64,000 nucleotides of DNA from Paraphoma chrysanthemicola. Taxonomy: Eukaryota > Ascomycota > Dothideomycetes > Pleosporales > Phaeosphaeriaceae. Positions within the stretch are counted from its first letter, which is position 1. Each line of letters starts with the position of its first letter. The stretch is from the NCBI GenBank assembly GCA_020744225.1, contig JAGMWG010000010.1, forward strand, positions 1,116,001-1,180,000. The letters run 5' to 3'. Positions 22,377-33,561 of this stretch are shown piece after piece. The position numbers and the translations under genes are program-made. Below the pieces are notes generated by a model that saw only the letters and a program-made list of their open reading frames with translations, was not told where the DNA came from and did not search any database.

Positions 22377-23598
22377 GATTGCGATTTCTTGGTAGCGCTG
22401 TGTAGTGGGACTGGTGAGTAAAACGAAGGGGTTTAAAGTGTAAAGTAGCGGTGGTTGCGCACTGTTGTGAAGCTTGAGGTTGCTGCGCAGAAAACTGTGA
22501 GAATGCGGGACTATTTAGTAGAGACCGACATCATCTCAGCCCCACTACCCGTTTGGCTCTAGCGCTTGCTGTGCAGTCGACTCATCCTGAGTGCACCTCT
22601 CAACGGTACGCCAAACAGCTTCGCCACCAATCCTTTCGGCGAGTATGACTGTTCACTCCAGGACTCACTGCGCTGCCAAGAAAAGTTCGAATTCACTCAT
22701 TCACGGCTTTGTTAGAGGCTCAGTTCTCATTGAGACGCTCCCGGGGTCCTCATCTCTCGCTCAGGCCCATCCCCGTGCCAGCCTTGCGCAACTCGACCAG
22801 GGTCGCACGCGCCGACCGCGTCGCAAGACTGACCCGTGCTCCAGTCCTGACCGAGCGCCTCATCTCGCTCTGTCGCAGCCACACTGAAAAGCAAGGCTCC
22901 ATTGTGATTTCGAACAGTGGCTTCGGACAAGTTTCCCAAAGCAACCTTGCTGGTTTGAAGAATGGCGATGGCTGGGTCACGCGCACGAAATGAAATGAAA
23001 TGATGAGAAGGTAATCGTTGTATATTCGCGTCCCATCATATCGTTGACGTAGACCGCATGAACTATAATTACAAACATGATATACTTGTCCAAGGCGACA
23101 TTATCATGGCGCGCGCACGGTCGTGTTGCGCCTCCAGATCGTCTTCTAGGGCATCCTTGTGCCCTTCAAATCTCCATATCCACCCTTCTCCCAAAAGGCC
23201 ATTCCTGGCGCAACGAAATGAACAAGTCGGGTACTAAAGAATCAAAAAGAACGCCCGCTAAGCGATGCCATGCAATCGACACATCAACTGCGTCTAGTTG
23301 AAAGGAAAGGACGAGTAGGAAATGGTTGTACAGCAGTGGCTATGTTCGCGCCTGACCATGAGCTCTCGAGACACATCATTTGAGATGAATAGAGGTTCAT
23401 GTCGTGACACGTGCGCCATAATACATTAACATACGTGATGGCATGATTATGTCGTGAATATTCATAACAAAAAGAAACACTCGTGTGAGTGGTTGGGAAG
23501 CTTTTGTGGCAGGAGATGTGATGACAGATGAGACGAGGTAAGGTGATGGTTTGGTGGTAGTGATATGATAGTGGTGGCGATATAGGGAATGTCAAATG
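22377..23598. other. Intergenic gap, 1.2 kb
   Basis: Promoter of TIF6 and 3' side of the serine-rich gene (both minus). Short open frames around 22591-22993 overlap on both strands and lack family features. The stretch 23300-23590 is AT-rich. No gene seen. Confidence 0.5.
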
Positions 23599-25967
23599 TC
23601 ATGACATTCGCGACACCAGAATTGCCAATGCGATGATGACTCCAATCTATAGCTGTCAGTGATATGATTTTCACCAAGGAGGAGGCGAACTGACAAGGAG
23701 GGTTCCGATGCCCGACATGATACGGTTAAGGTTCCGCCACCATGTCGCTTTTTGGAAGGCCTTATCATCAACCGCTGCAATATTGTGCGCGAACTGTTGC
23801 TCGAGGTCCGTCTGGCTCCGTGCTTCGACCAGGTTCGGATCGATCGGTAGGGGCAGGAAGGATGCTATCATCCATGCTGATACCCCAATTAGTATGCTTC
23901 TTCATGCGCATGGGTGATGAGACTGGGGTGGAGACTTACCGAGCGGGAAGACAAAGCCGATGCAAAAGAGCAGGATTTGTCGGTTCTGGCGACCGAAAAG
24001 TGTGGTGTTGAGATCATCGTCGAGGGAAGGAGCTTTCCATGCGCTGTAGCGCGTTCCACCTCTTCGGTCAGTCCGAAGATGGGGAGTAGAGTATCCGCTG
24101 AGCGGGTGCATGTTGGGCCCGAGGACGTAGACACCTCCATCTATGGACTGAATGTCGTCTGCTAACGATATGGTGTCTGGTTGCGACATGCGGTTTCGTG
24201 GTCGGTTGCGGGGTCGGTAAATGCTCAGAGGGAAATGGCCTTCCGAAGGTGTGTTTGTGCGACCACTGTGCGAAGTCCCCAGTCGAAGGCTATCAGACGA
24301 TTCTGATCCGGGTGCGCCCATTGAGATGCGCTCGCCTCTCTGATAGTAGACTCTGCTGATTGTGAGTACGCGAAGTTTCAGGGGAGGGATCAAGCATACC
24401 TCGCCCATGTTGGGATGGAGTTCTGGAAGAATGTGGATATATCTGACTGCGCAGAGCCAGGACGTGATTCGGTATTTGAGCCTGAATCACTATTATGCCT
24501 ACGTAGATAGCCGGAGGTCTTCATCCGAAGCGGGACTGATGAAGGCAGTGGGGAGATTGTGTCGAGATGCTCCCCATGTTGGTCCTTCTCGTCGAAGGAC
24601 GGCTCCGACACTGGAGAGAAGAGTGGCAGGGGTACTGCCGAGAACTGTGTGTGCCCTTCTGAGACATTATCGGACGATGAGTGTTCGCTGCCAACTGTGT
24701 GCCCTCTCCTCCTGGGGTAGTTCGATCGTCCATTACTGTTACTTGGGCCAATACCATGACCGTTGTAGCTCTCTTGTGATTGTGACCGTGTGATGGATCT
24801 TGAACCTCGTGCAAACGATCGCGAGTCGCGTTCGGAGACGGAAGGGATTGTCGATAGCTGTGAGCTCCATTGGTGTACGAGCGAGCGGTCTTGCATTCGT
24901 GATGCGAAATTAGGTATGTTCTGGGATTCTGCGCGATAACTGCTCGCCGACGGCGCGCGTACGACGGGGTAATTAATTCGGATTCCGCTCGCAAACGTCG
25001 CTGTGCTTGCTTCATGAAGTGTGGGCGAAGGTTGAGACGAAGGGACGATATTATGAGTCGGCTCGATACTGGTTTGAGAAATATCAGAAAATGCGAAAGA
25101 AGCTACAGAAGATTGTGCCTTCAGTACAGGTTGTCGATCGTCAGTGTCACTAGGGTACGCAGACCACCCTTTTTCGGATTCAGCGGACGGACTGTGCTTG
25201 TGACCTTGCGGTAACGATCGGTTGACACTTGTCGAGTTTCCGGCATTACTAATGGGGGCGGGCAAGGCAGTGGGATTCGTTGACGCAAAAGATGCAGCAG
25301 ATGCCTGAGGCGTTAATGCGCGCGTGCGGCTTTCGAGTGACTCTCCACCAGACGACGAGGGCGGAACAGCGCGGATGGTAGGCCGCTGAGAAGGATGGGA
25401 AGGCTCTTCCTGAAGTACCTCGAGTCCCTTCTCAAAGTCGCTAATTTCAGGTGGTGGTGAAGACGGGGGTGTGCTACCTTGTGAAAATCGTAGGGACGAT
25501 GGCGTGAAGGACGATGCGACTAGGGTATCCGCTTCTGAGGTGCTAGTTGACACCGAGTGCCGGAATTTCTTCTTTCGTGCGAGTTGTAGGGGTGATTGTG
25601 GCTGGGTCTTGCTGGCCTCAAACTTCGCGATGGTATTGGCGACCTGGCTCCCACTTGAAACGCGAGACCCTGGTCTCTCAAACCCGTATCCCGGTGCATG
25701 ACGAGGAGGAGAGAGGATATGCGAGGGTTCACTGGGTACAGGATATTTGGCGTAAATGTCAGTTCCAGGATCCTCTACTATGCGGATGGTCGGGCCTGAA
25801 TGTCGATTGGTCTGCGAGTTTGAACGGTCGTGAAGCGGCTTTCTGACAGGCGATGCGTTTCGTGAAGTCGAAGTCGGCGGAGAAAACTTTGGGGCTTGGT
25901 CGAGCGGCGACGATAGCGATGTTTGCCGTGAAGATGTGCGTTGGTGTGTTGTGAGGTCCGAAGACAT
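23599..25967 (-). CDS. Serine-rich protein with C-terminal membrane segments
   Basis: Four exons (24400-25967, 23940-24352, 23695-23876, 23599-23646) give 736 aa. The first 520 residues are very rich in Ser, Pro and Thr, with many SP sites and basic patches (RKKKFRH), and are predicted disordered. Near residue 650 a hydrophobic segment begins (ILLFCIGFVFPLAWMIASF). The last 20 residues form a second one (IGTLLIGVIIALAILVSRMS), preceded by KATWWRNLNRIMSGIGT. The last intron (23647-23694) needs a GTCAGT donor; with it the frame closes properly at a TGA. This layout matches the serine-rich membrane-anchored proteins annotated in many Pezizomycotina, whose function I do not know. The N-terminal part is likely cytosolic. 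Confidence 0.82.
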
Positions 25968-27095
25968 GTTTTTGTGGAGGTTGTGGGACCTATCCAGGAT
26001 ACGGAACGTGTGCGAACGCGGTGAAACCGAACATTAAGGATAAGCTAGAAATATGGGGAAAAAGAGACGATAAAAAAGACGCGTCGTAGCGTTCATCCAA
26101 CGAGTGACAAGAAGTTGACAAGTAATGAGTGTAAGCCCGAAGGCATTAAAGAAGTTTGGAGTTTCGAAAAAGAGAGGTTGAAGAGGAACAGTGGGTGAGG
26201 ACGGCCAGGACGCCAGGAGAAGAAGGCTGGCGGAGCAAGTTCGTCCAAATGAGGTTCGTGGGAGCTGCAAGCTGCAGGTTCGCGCTGCAGGGTGCTATCC
26301 AGCGGTCCAATTGCCAGCTCAGCCCGGACAGCGGTCAAGCACGAGCCGCGGACTTTTTGCTATGCAGAGGTATCCCTCTGGCAGTCAATTTGCATTCGTC
26401 GCGCTGTTATGCCTGGCAGCTGCGCTGATATGAGCCGCAGGACCGGTCCAGTGGCCTTCACGGAGCGCTCAAGGAACCCCTCGTACCTGACGAGCGATCT
26501 CCTTAATCGATAGCCGATAAAAGGCGTGTCACGCCGTTGGACGATTTATCGAAATTGCAATTATTTTAGGAGGAGCTAACGAACCAGTGACGACGTGCCA
26601 CGGGCCTCCGCGCGGTCTCCTGGGTCCGGGGCTGGCCACAGCGTGGACGCGGTGTGCGTGGAGCAGGGATACGCGACGGGTGAACGTGCTGGGCTGATGT
26701 TGGCGCGCCTATTCGGATCGCGCGGGCTGGAGAGCACGTGATGTCGGAGGTCGGGCTTTGTTCGTGGTTCGTGGGAGGAGGAGCGTTGGGGTTATCGATT
26801 GATTGACGAGAACGTGCGAACATGAGGGGAGGTATATGACCTGCCCTTGCCCCAATACCGTCCATTATAGCAGCCTGCGCGTCTTGAAGAGTGCTACTGC
26901 GCGCCTGGAACGCTTCCATGGCCCCGCCAACCAAAGGCTGGAGGGACAGTCTCAACGCGCTGCTTAGAGGAGGTAAGTCGCGCTTCATTGGCCTCGAAGC
27001 TTCCTTTGGCATGGAGGCCATTTTTGACGCCTGCGCGACCCACACCGGACTGCTTCCTACATCCACAAGGCCTGCGTGTCTGTGGAAGCATTGCA
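25968..27095. other. Divergent intergenic region, 1.1 kb
   Basis: Shared upstream region of the serine-rich gene (minus) and RCE1 (plus). Open frames such as 26566-27096 (minus) overlap the RCE1 start and show no domain; they were not called. No gene seen. Confidence 0.5.
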
Positions 27096-28255
27096 ATGAA
27101 GTCTAACGCGTGGGCAGCCCCCAAAGCGCCCGCCATCTCTCCCAGCGTTGCAGCTCTGCTGTCGGTATGTTTCAAGCTTCATGCCCCACCACCACTACTA
27201 TTGTTCTCAGCCTATCGTTTACGCTGTAACAAAACACCATGAAGTTTAATGCTAACACACGCATTCTGTAGACTGCCTATGTCTTCATCTACGTAATCCC
27301 GTTCTATCTGTCCTCTGCGACACGACCCTCACCCACCCTGACCCGCGATGCGCCCTCTGCGATACGCGCCAGGACTCGGGCCGTGACATTCTCCACCCTC
27401 GTTTGTGCTATTCTTACCACATACGTCCTCTATGAGCACGATGTGCCGGCGACAGACATCCTCAAGCTGCTTGGTGTGTGGCCCGTCTCGCTCTTTGACA
27501 CTGCGCGGACGATGCTACTGGTGTTGATCCTCTTCGCGGGACCATTGTTCGAGCACGGTGTCGTAGACGGTGACTGGAAGGACTGGGTCAAGCTGCGAGG
27601 AGTCTATGAGTCCCTGAGTAGCTGGATCGGATATCGCAACTATGTAGTTGTACGTCGTCGCATACCAGCATTTTGACAGTGACTAACCATCAAGCAGGGT
27701 CCCGTCAGTGAAGAGCTCGTGTGGCGATCCTTCATCGTGCCTTTGCACGTCCTGGGCCAATTCTCCGGGAACAAAATCGTCTTTCTGACGCCGTTGTATT
27801 TCGGTATTGCACACCTGCACCACCTCTACGAGTTCCGCATCACGCATGGCGAGGTGCCACTGTTCGTCGCCGTCCTTCGCTCGCTATTCCAATTCGCGTA
27901 CACGTCGCTCTTTGGCTTCTTTGCGACATTCGTGTACCTCCGAACTGGCAATGTGTACACATGCATGCTCGCACATACTTTCTGCAACTGGATGGGTCTG
28001 CCACGCTTCTATGGCCGTGTAGGTGTCGACGCTACCGTCCCAATTGTAGCTCCGGATGTCGACAAAAGGGACGACGGACAGAAGAAGGCGCCCGCGTACC
28101 TGGGAAAGGGTCCGTTGTGGACGGTGGCCTATTATGTCGTGCTAGTTGCTGGAGCCGTGGGCTTCTACTGGTTTCTGTTCCCTCTAACTGAAAGCACGCA
28201 TGCACTGCCTGTAAGTTTTGGAAGACAGGAGAAGGAGGCGTCACTGTTCAGTTGA
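27096..28255 (+). CDS. rce1: CAAX prenyl protease 2 (Rce1)
   Basis: Three exons (27096-27164, 27272-27649, 27698-28255) give 334 aa. The catalytic signature of the ABI/CPBP family is visible in order: the Glu pair in GPVSEELVWR (about residue 154), FGIAHLHHLYE (His, about 187) and HTFCNW (His and Asn, about 243). Several hydrophobic helices make it a polytopic ER membrane protein. It removes the last three residues from farnesylated or geranylgeranylated CAAX proteins such as Ras and some a-factor-type pheromones. A strong GTAAGT at 28211 followed by CAG at 28249-28251 could splice out 41 nt and change the last residues, but that is shorter than other introns here, so the unspliced end was kept. 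Confidence 0.95.
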
Positions 28256-28514
28256 GCAATATTTGCACTGGCCCTGACACAAAGTAATGAAGCCAGTCAG
28301 ACATGCTTGGTAGAAACTGCACTGAACGTGCCGAATTCCAATTCAACAATGAATATGTCTATTGAAATTCAGTGCCTCTTTATAGACTGAACGTGCTTTT
28401 GTCGCGTCCTGTTGTTTTCCAGGCAGACATATCCCTCGTTGTCATGTTCATCAGTCAATTACAACGCATTCATCAGTAAATCTCCGATCAAGTCGACAAT
28501 ATTGAACCCAAGAG

Positions 28515-29387
28515 TTAGCTCAGGGATGCAATCGCCCACCAATTGTCCTTCTCGTACCCCGACTCCAGCACAACACCACCAGCTTCCCGAATATCATCCT
28601 CAAGCTCGCCCTTTCTATACAAATGATAGTACCTCAAAAAAGTCTTATCACCATCTTGCTTCTCCTCCTCACCCCCGTCCCCACCTCCCTGTCTGCGCTT
28701 CGGCTTCTTCTCTTTCTTCTGCTTCAGCACCCACGGCACCATAACATCCTGCTCGTGTCCCTCGTCCCATCCTCTCCGACTATCCTTCTGCTCCAGCGCC
28801 CAGACATAAATCAACGCTCTTCCGCCATCCTGCTTGGTGGGACTTGATGGTTTCCGCAAGATTTCGAGAACGGCTTTGACGGCTTCTATCCGCCTTGCAG
28901 GCGTGGAGAGATGGTGAATGACTGCTATTGATATGGCGAAGTCGAATGTCCCTGGTGGATGTGGCAGAGCGAGATTATCTGCTACGATGGCGGAGTGTGG
29001 TTTGTGTTGTTTTGCAATGGTGGTTAGATTTGCTGACCTGGGTTTGGGGTTAACATCAATGTTCTTTCAAAAATTCCACATAGATTCTAGATTTGTGCGA
29101 GTTGAACTTACCGATCAGATCCAACGATAAAAACATTCTTATTCACGGCGAGATATTTTCCGTTCCCACAGCCCACATCTGCGCCAATTGTACCATCCGG
29201 TTGTTCTTTCAAGAATCGCTCGACGATGGGCCAGGGCTGGTTGCGGTTAGTCATGCAGTAGTTGGGGAAGGAGCGGGGCGACGCACACCTTGTAGCGAGT
29301 TGACGAGAAGTGGGAGGCGATTTCCTCGTAGACGGAGTGCACGTGTTCGGCTTCGTAGTCGGGACCTTGGGTGTCTGAGTCTGCCAT
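28515..29387 (-). CDS. trm9: tRNA wobble-uridine carboxymethyl methyltransferase (Trm9)
   Basis: Three exons (29289-29387, 29112-29236, 28515-29037) give 248 aa. The N-terminus (YEEIASHFSSTRYKPWPIVERF) and SAM-binding motif I (ADVGCGNGKYL, about residues 53-63) are typical of Trm9. So are ALPHPPGTFDFAISIAVIHH and the C-terminal RYYHLYRKGELEDDI. Trm9, with Trm112, methylates cm5U at the tRNA wobble position to give mcm5U, which is needed for decoding of AGA and GAA codons. Between them lies a Lys- and Gly-rich loop (KKEKKPKRRQGGGDGGEEE), a variable region in this family. The gene converges on RCE1 with 259 bp between stop codons. Confidence 0.95.
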
Positions 29388-31070
29388 GGTAGAGTTTAGG
29401 TTGATGGCATTATCCAAAGTTGGTTGTGGGCAGGGTTTTGTGGGCCAATGAGGGAGGAGAAGGGTGCCAAGAGGCTAGAGAGTCATCCCAACTTCTACGT
29501 GAGGAGATCGCTTTTCTTCAGTCCTTTTCATTGACATCATTTCTGACATGAAATGTGCCTTGTTACTTAGCTTCGATAGTAACAAGCGATGATATGTTCT
29601 CTGATTCGACCCCACCACATATCGTTTTGCGTTTTGCTCGGATTCGACGTTATTGCACCTTGACTTCTTGGCTACGACACACCTGGAGGCCATCGGCCAC
29701 ACCTAGGACATCAGCTTGCAGTCTAAGTAGTACTGACTTTCGCGTCTAGTTCTCCTTGCTCTTTTTCTTGTTGCACTATTCGCACTCCTTCTCTTCGCTT
29801 GTCTTGTCAAGTCGCGTCGAAAGTATGGGAACAGGCTACAATTTACTTTTGAGCATTCTTTCGTGGCCTTAAAAAGGACGGTCCATTCAACTTTCCTCCT
29901 GATACTGCTCAGATTCAGTTAGAGCGGGTTTTCAACCACGTCAACAAGCGAAGCCAAATTGACTTGTGTGCACAGCTGCACGGCCTCCTTACCTCAAAGA
30001 TGCAATATCTCGAGTGGTACTCATGTTAAGATGGGCGGAGAAGCTCACGATGAGTACGAAGATATGAGTGCTGGTGGTCAGCAGCGACTAAGAGAAGGCA
30101 GAGCAGCAATAGGAATTATACTCGTCCTATCTATGGGCCGACTCTTTTTTTTTACTGGGCATCATTGGCACACGACAGAGCGAGCTCAAGTTTCTCGGTT
30201 GGGTTTTCTGGTTGAAAGATGTGCATCACAGGACGCTGAGGACCTCCTTGCTCGCATATCGCATTTTCGACATAGCCTAAAAATCTACATATTTACCCTC
30301 ACTTCACAATTCCGCTGCCGCTTCTCAAGTCTCGGCGATGGGTGATTCACTGATAGAGGAATCACGAATTGACTCGATGATAGGTGATTTTCAGGCGTGA
30401 CCGGACAGTCCACGCTCTCGCATACCTTGGGCGCTCCATACTACAAAAGTCTTCGTGTCTACGCTGACAGTCTTGCACTGGCTGCATAAATTCTGGTGCC
30501 ATTTAAAACCACTCTCGGCTAACTGACTGAACTCTAGGGATAGTCTACTTCAAGTGCTACCCTCAGAGGCATGATTCATCATTTGGGCGGTGTCGAAATG
30601 CTTGTAAACAACGACCGTTGTGCTTGACAACGATATATTATTGGATGTACCCCACAGACCTGGACCTTCCCTACAAAAGGCGTTGGATTACTCATCTACT
30701 CTAGCGGTGGCCATTCGGCGGCTAAAAGTGGACAAACATCCATAGCCGTGGGCCGAAATCTTATTTGATCAAAAATCCGTTCTCCTTATACTAATCTGTA
30801 TAGTGAATGACAGAGCTCTAACGTGCGTAGGTCAACCAAATTTAGTTTAGGATATGCATAGCTCGGGCGAAGAATACGTGCCGACACTTCGTCTTCTGGA
30901 AACGTGGAATTGCGAGGTGGTCATTATTGATTACTCACCCGAGGCTGTTCGGCAGCATGCCTTGAGTACAAGCCACAAGTACAACATATACTGAGATCCA
31001 CCAAGAGAACACGGAACCTAGCCCACAGAACTACCTCTACACAGGAATAATATTTGTTACTATTAGCGAA
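29388..31070. other. AT-leaning divergent intergenic region, 1.7 kb
   Basis: Between TRM9 (minus) and the nitronate monooxygenase gene (plus). The part 30350-31070 is richer in A and T than the flanking genes. A 128-codon open frame at 29959-30345 has no domain and poor codon feel. A CCGAGG hexamer lies at 30939-30944. No gene seen; decayed repeat DNA is possible but no terminal repeats were found. Confidence 0.45.
30939..30944. promoter_or_regulatory. CCGAGG hexamer upstream of nitronate monooxygenase gene
   Basis: CCGAGG, the reverse complement of CCTCGG, is the core site reported for the FarA/FarB fatty-acid regulators of ascomycetes. It lies about 127 bp before the ATG. A six-base match occurs often by chance, so this is only a lead. 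Confidence 0.2.
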
Positions 31071-32191
31071 ATGGTTTTCGACACTGCTCTCACACGCTTG
31101 CTTGGCATTCGCGTGCCCGTGGTACAAGGGGGTCTTCAATGGGTTGCCTATGCCGAGCTTGCGGCCGCCGTAAGGTAATTGTGCACACACGAATTGCATG
31201 TGATACATACGCTGACTTCGCTTCTCGTCTTCTCGCAGCAACGCTGGAGGTCTGGGAATCATAAATGCCCTTACACAACCAGACGCTGAGCATTTGCGGG
31301 CGGAAATCAAAAAGACACGATCTCTTACAGACAAACCTTTTGGCGTCAACCTCACGCTGCTCCCAGCTTTGAACCCTCCGGACTACCCCTCTTTCATCAG
31401 AGTAATTTTGGAAGAGAAGATCCAGATCGTCGAAACTGCGGGTAACAGTCCTGGACCTGTCATCAAGCAACTCAAAGCAGCTGGCATCATCGTCATACAC
31501 AAAGCGACAACTATCCGCCATGCGAAAGCTGCGATCAAGCTCGGCGTCGATGTGCTCTCCATCGACGGCTTTGAGTGCGCAGGCCATGTCGGCGAATCAG
31601 ATATCGCATCTCTAATCTTGCTTGGCCGCGCGCGTCAGGAACTCGGTGACACACCGTTCATAGCATCTGGCGGTTTTGCTGATGGCTATGGGCTCATGAG
31701 CGCACTGAGTCTCGGGGCCGCGGGAATGAACATGGGGACGCGATTTTTGGCGACTGTTGAAGCTCCGATTCATATCAATGTCAAGAAAGCGATTGTGGAG
31801 GCCGACGAGCATCAGACCACGCTCATCTTGCGCAGATGGAAGAACACCAGTCGCATGTTTGCAAACAAGATGACGGCGGAGGCGGTAAAGATTGAAAAAG
31901 AGAGCGTGAAAGGGGAGTTCGCTGAAATTGCGCCAACGGTCAGTGGAGCCAAGGGTAGGGAAGTCCTTGTCGGAGGCGACATACAGCATGGGGTGAGTAC
32001 AATCTGAAATGAATCCGGATTGTGAGCTAACGAGCGAGTAGGTTTGGTACGCTGGACAGGTCATGGGAATGATCCATGATATTCCAACTTGTGCGGAATT
32101 GTTCGCCAGAATTGAGCGAGAGGCTGATGGAGTGCTTGGGAACCTCACCAAATCAATTCGCTCAACTCGTGAGGGCAAAAGTAGACTATAG
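31071..32191 (+). CDS. Nitronate monooxygenase with PTS1-like C-terminus
   Basis: Three exons (31071-31174, 31239-31992, 32042-32191) give 335 aa. The flavin-dependent TIM-barrel is recognisable: the N-terminal VVQGGLQWVAYAELAAAVSNAG, KPFGVNLTLL, then DGFECAGHVGE carrying the presumed catalytic His151. IASGGFADGYGL and GAAGMNMGTRF at the phosphate-binding end complete it. The family oxidises alkyl nitronates such as propionate-3-nitronate using FMN and oxygen; some members act as other enoyl or keto oxidoreductases, so the substrate is not certain. The protein ends in GKSRL, and SRL is a canonical peroxisomal targeting signal type 1. It is the first of four adjacent genes with PTS1-like ends and converges on the GST-kappa gene, 289 bp away. 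Confidence 0.92.
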
Positions 32192-32480
32192 ACAATTGAC
32201 GTTCAGGATCCAGCCGTTCAAAGGTGAGACTTAGAGGTACATATTCAGTATAGAGCATGAACAATCTTATTTCAAATCAAATCAAATCAATCCTGAGATG
32301 CTAAGATACCTGTATACGGTGCAGGGGAAGTCGAATTACTGCTGCAGGGGATGCTCAGCAAGCGTGTGGGACAGATTGAAAGCTTGGCTGCAGGAGAACT
32401 TGATCAGCTTGCGCGACAAAAGTGTATCTATTTCTGCTGTACATATTAATTCACCACGTCAAACAGCTCACAATGTCTCT

Positions 32481-33268
32481 TCACAATTTCGCCTTCCCTT
32501 CTCCAGGTGGCAAAACTTTCACACCCTCAAACGGCACGCCCAAATGCCAAAACACCTGATCCCATCGGTCATTGCCAAACCAACCTCTCCTCTCTCCGTT
32601 CTTGTTGATCCCTACAATCCACGGCGCACCAAAAGCTCCTGCTCCCTTCGTGATGTCGATAACGCGTTTCTTGTTCTCCGGGCTGAGCGCTTTTTTCATA
32701 ATTTCATCGACTTCCTTAGGAGAAAAAACACCGTCAAGCGCTTTATGTATGCCTTCAGGCGTTGAGACATTGATACCTTTCCCCCAGTAGCCAGACACGA
32801 GACCTTCGAATGTAGCTTCGAATTTCTCGGCTGGGTAGTTGTCTTTCACAAAGGTGGCCACTCGCACCGGCTTTTAAGAAGTTAGCTCATCTCGCCAATC
32901 GTAAAGTGTCCATGATTTAGCATCTTACAAAGAGAGACGAAATGGGGAAAATCTCAGGCTGGGTAAGGGTGATGCCGAGCATTTTTCCAGTCAACTCAGA
33001 GTCTTGTGCTGAGAAGGCTTCTTTCCATTTTGGCGTTGGTTGCCAAGGATTGCCCACGGCGTCTCGTGCTCCTCCGAGAAAGAAGGGGAGAATCTCGACC
33101 TCTATCCCGTTGGCGATGAGGTTGGGACGGAACTTCTTGATGTTGGTAAAGCCGAACCATGAATATGGAGAGACTTTGGTTGATTAGCATGCGAACTCGC
33201 AGTGGTGAGGCGCTAGACAAACCGCAGTCGATGTGTATGATGAGCTTGCCATTCTTGGAGGCGCTCAT
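32481..33268 (-). CDS. GST-kappa / HCCA-isomerase (DsbA-like) with PTS1 end
   Basis: Three exons (33223-33268, 32929-33173, 32481-32870) give 226 aa, the usual length for the kappa class. The N-terminal strand LIIHIDCVSPYSW places the catalytic Ser at residue 17. WQPTPKWKEAF, PVRVATFVKDNYPAEKF and the C-terminal GAFGAPWIVGINKNGERRGWFGNDRWDQVFWHLG are characteristic of the GSTK/DsbA-like thioredoxin-fold family. Members conjugate glutathione or isomerise aromatic breakdown products (2-hydroxychromene-2-carboxylate). The C-terminus is GKAKL, and AKL is a canonical PTS1; mammalian GSTK1 is also peroxisomal through a related tripeptide. It shares a 293 bp divergent promoter with the CoA-ligase gene. 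Confidence 0.93.
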
Positions 33269-33290
33269 GGTGCCGATTTTCAGGGTTGTT

Positions 33291-33300
33291 ACTGATCAGT
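33291..33300. promoter_or_regulatory. Perfect 10-bp palindrome (ACTGATCAGT) in shared promoter
   Basis: A perfect palindrome 23 bp upstream of the GST-kappa start and about 260 bp upstream of the CoA-ligase start. It could be an operator for a dimeric factor, or chance. Confidence 0.25.
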
Positions 33301-33390
33301 CGTGTTTTCTCGTGGTTGACAGGTGGGGTCTTAAGCGTGGGACGTGATGCGGAGTACACTAGGGCCGTTAGCGTGCTACGCGACTTCCCG

Positions 33391-33400
33391 AGCCGCGGCT
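33391..33400. promoter_or_regulatory. Perfect palindrome AGCCGCGGCT in shared promoter
   Basis: Centred near the middle of the 293 bp divergent promoter. It contains CCG and CGG half-sites back to back, the kind of triplet pair bound by Zn2Cys6 dimers. The factor is unknown; chance cannot be excluded. Confidence 0.3.
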
Positions 33401-33561
33401 GTAGGATCCGGATTGGAAGACTAATCACAAAATGATAGCTGATCACTCTACGCGCGTAAACTACCCCAGCTTTTTTATTATGTTGTTGATGGACATTAAA
33501 TGTCACGCGGCAGCGGCTGCAGCATTCTGTTCACCTAGTTCCGTCAATTGCTTTGTCCAAA

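Noticed and set aside
28211..28251. 41 nt terminal intron in RCE1
   Set aside because: Good donor, but shorter than other introns here and no branch-site sequence; kept only as a note in the gene entry.
29959..30345. 128-codon plus-strand open frame
   Set aside because: No family resemblance, and it lies in an AT-leaning gap with no supporting signals.
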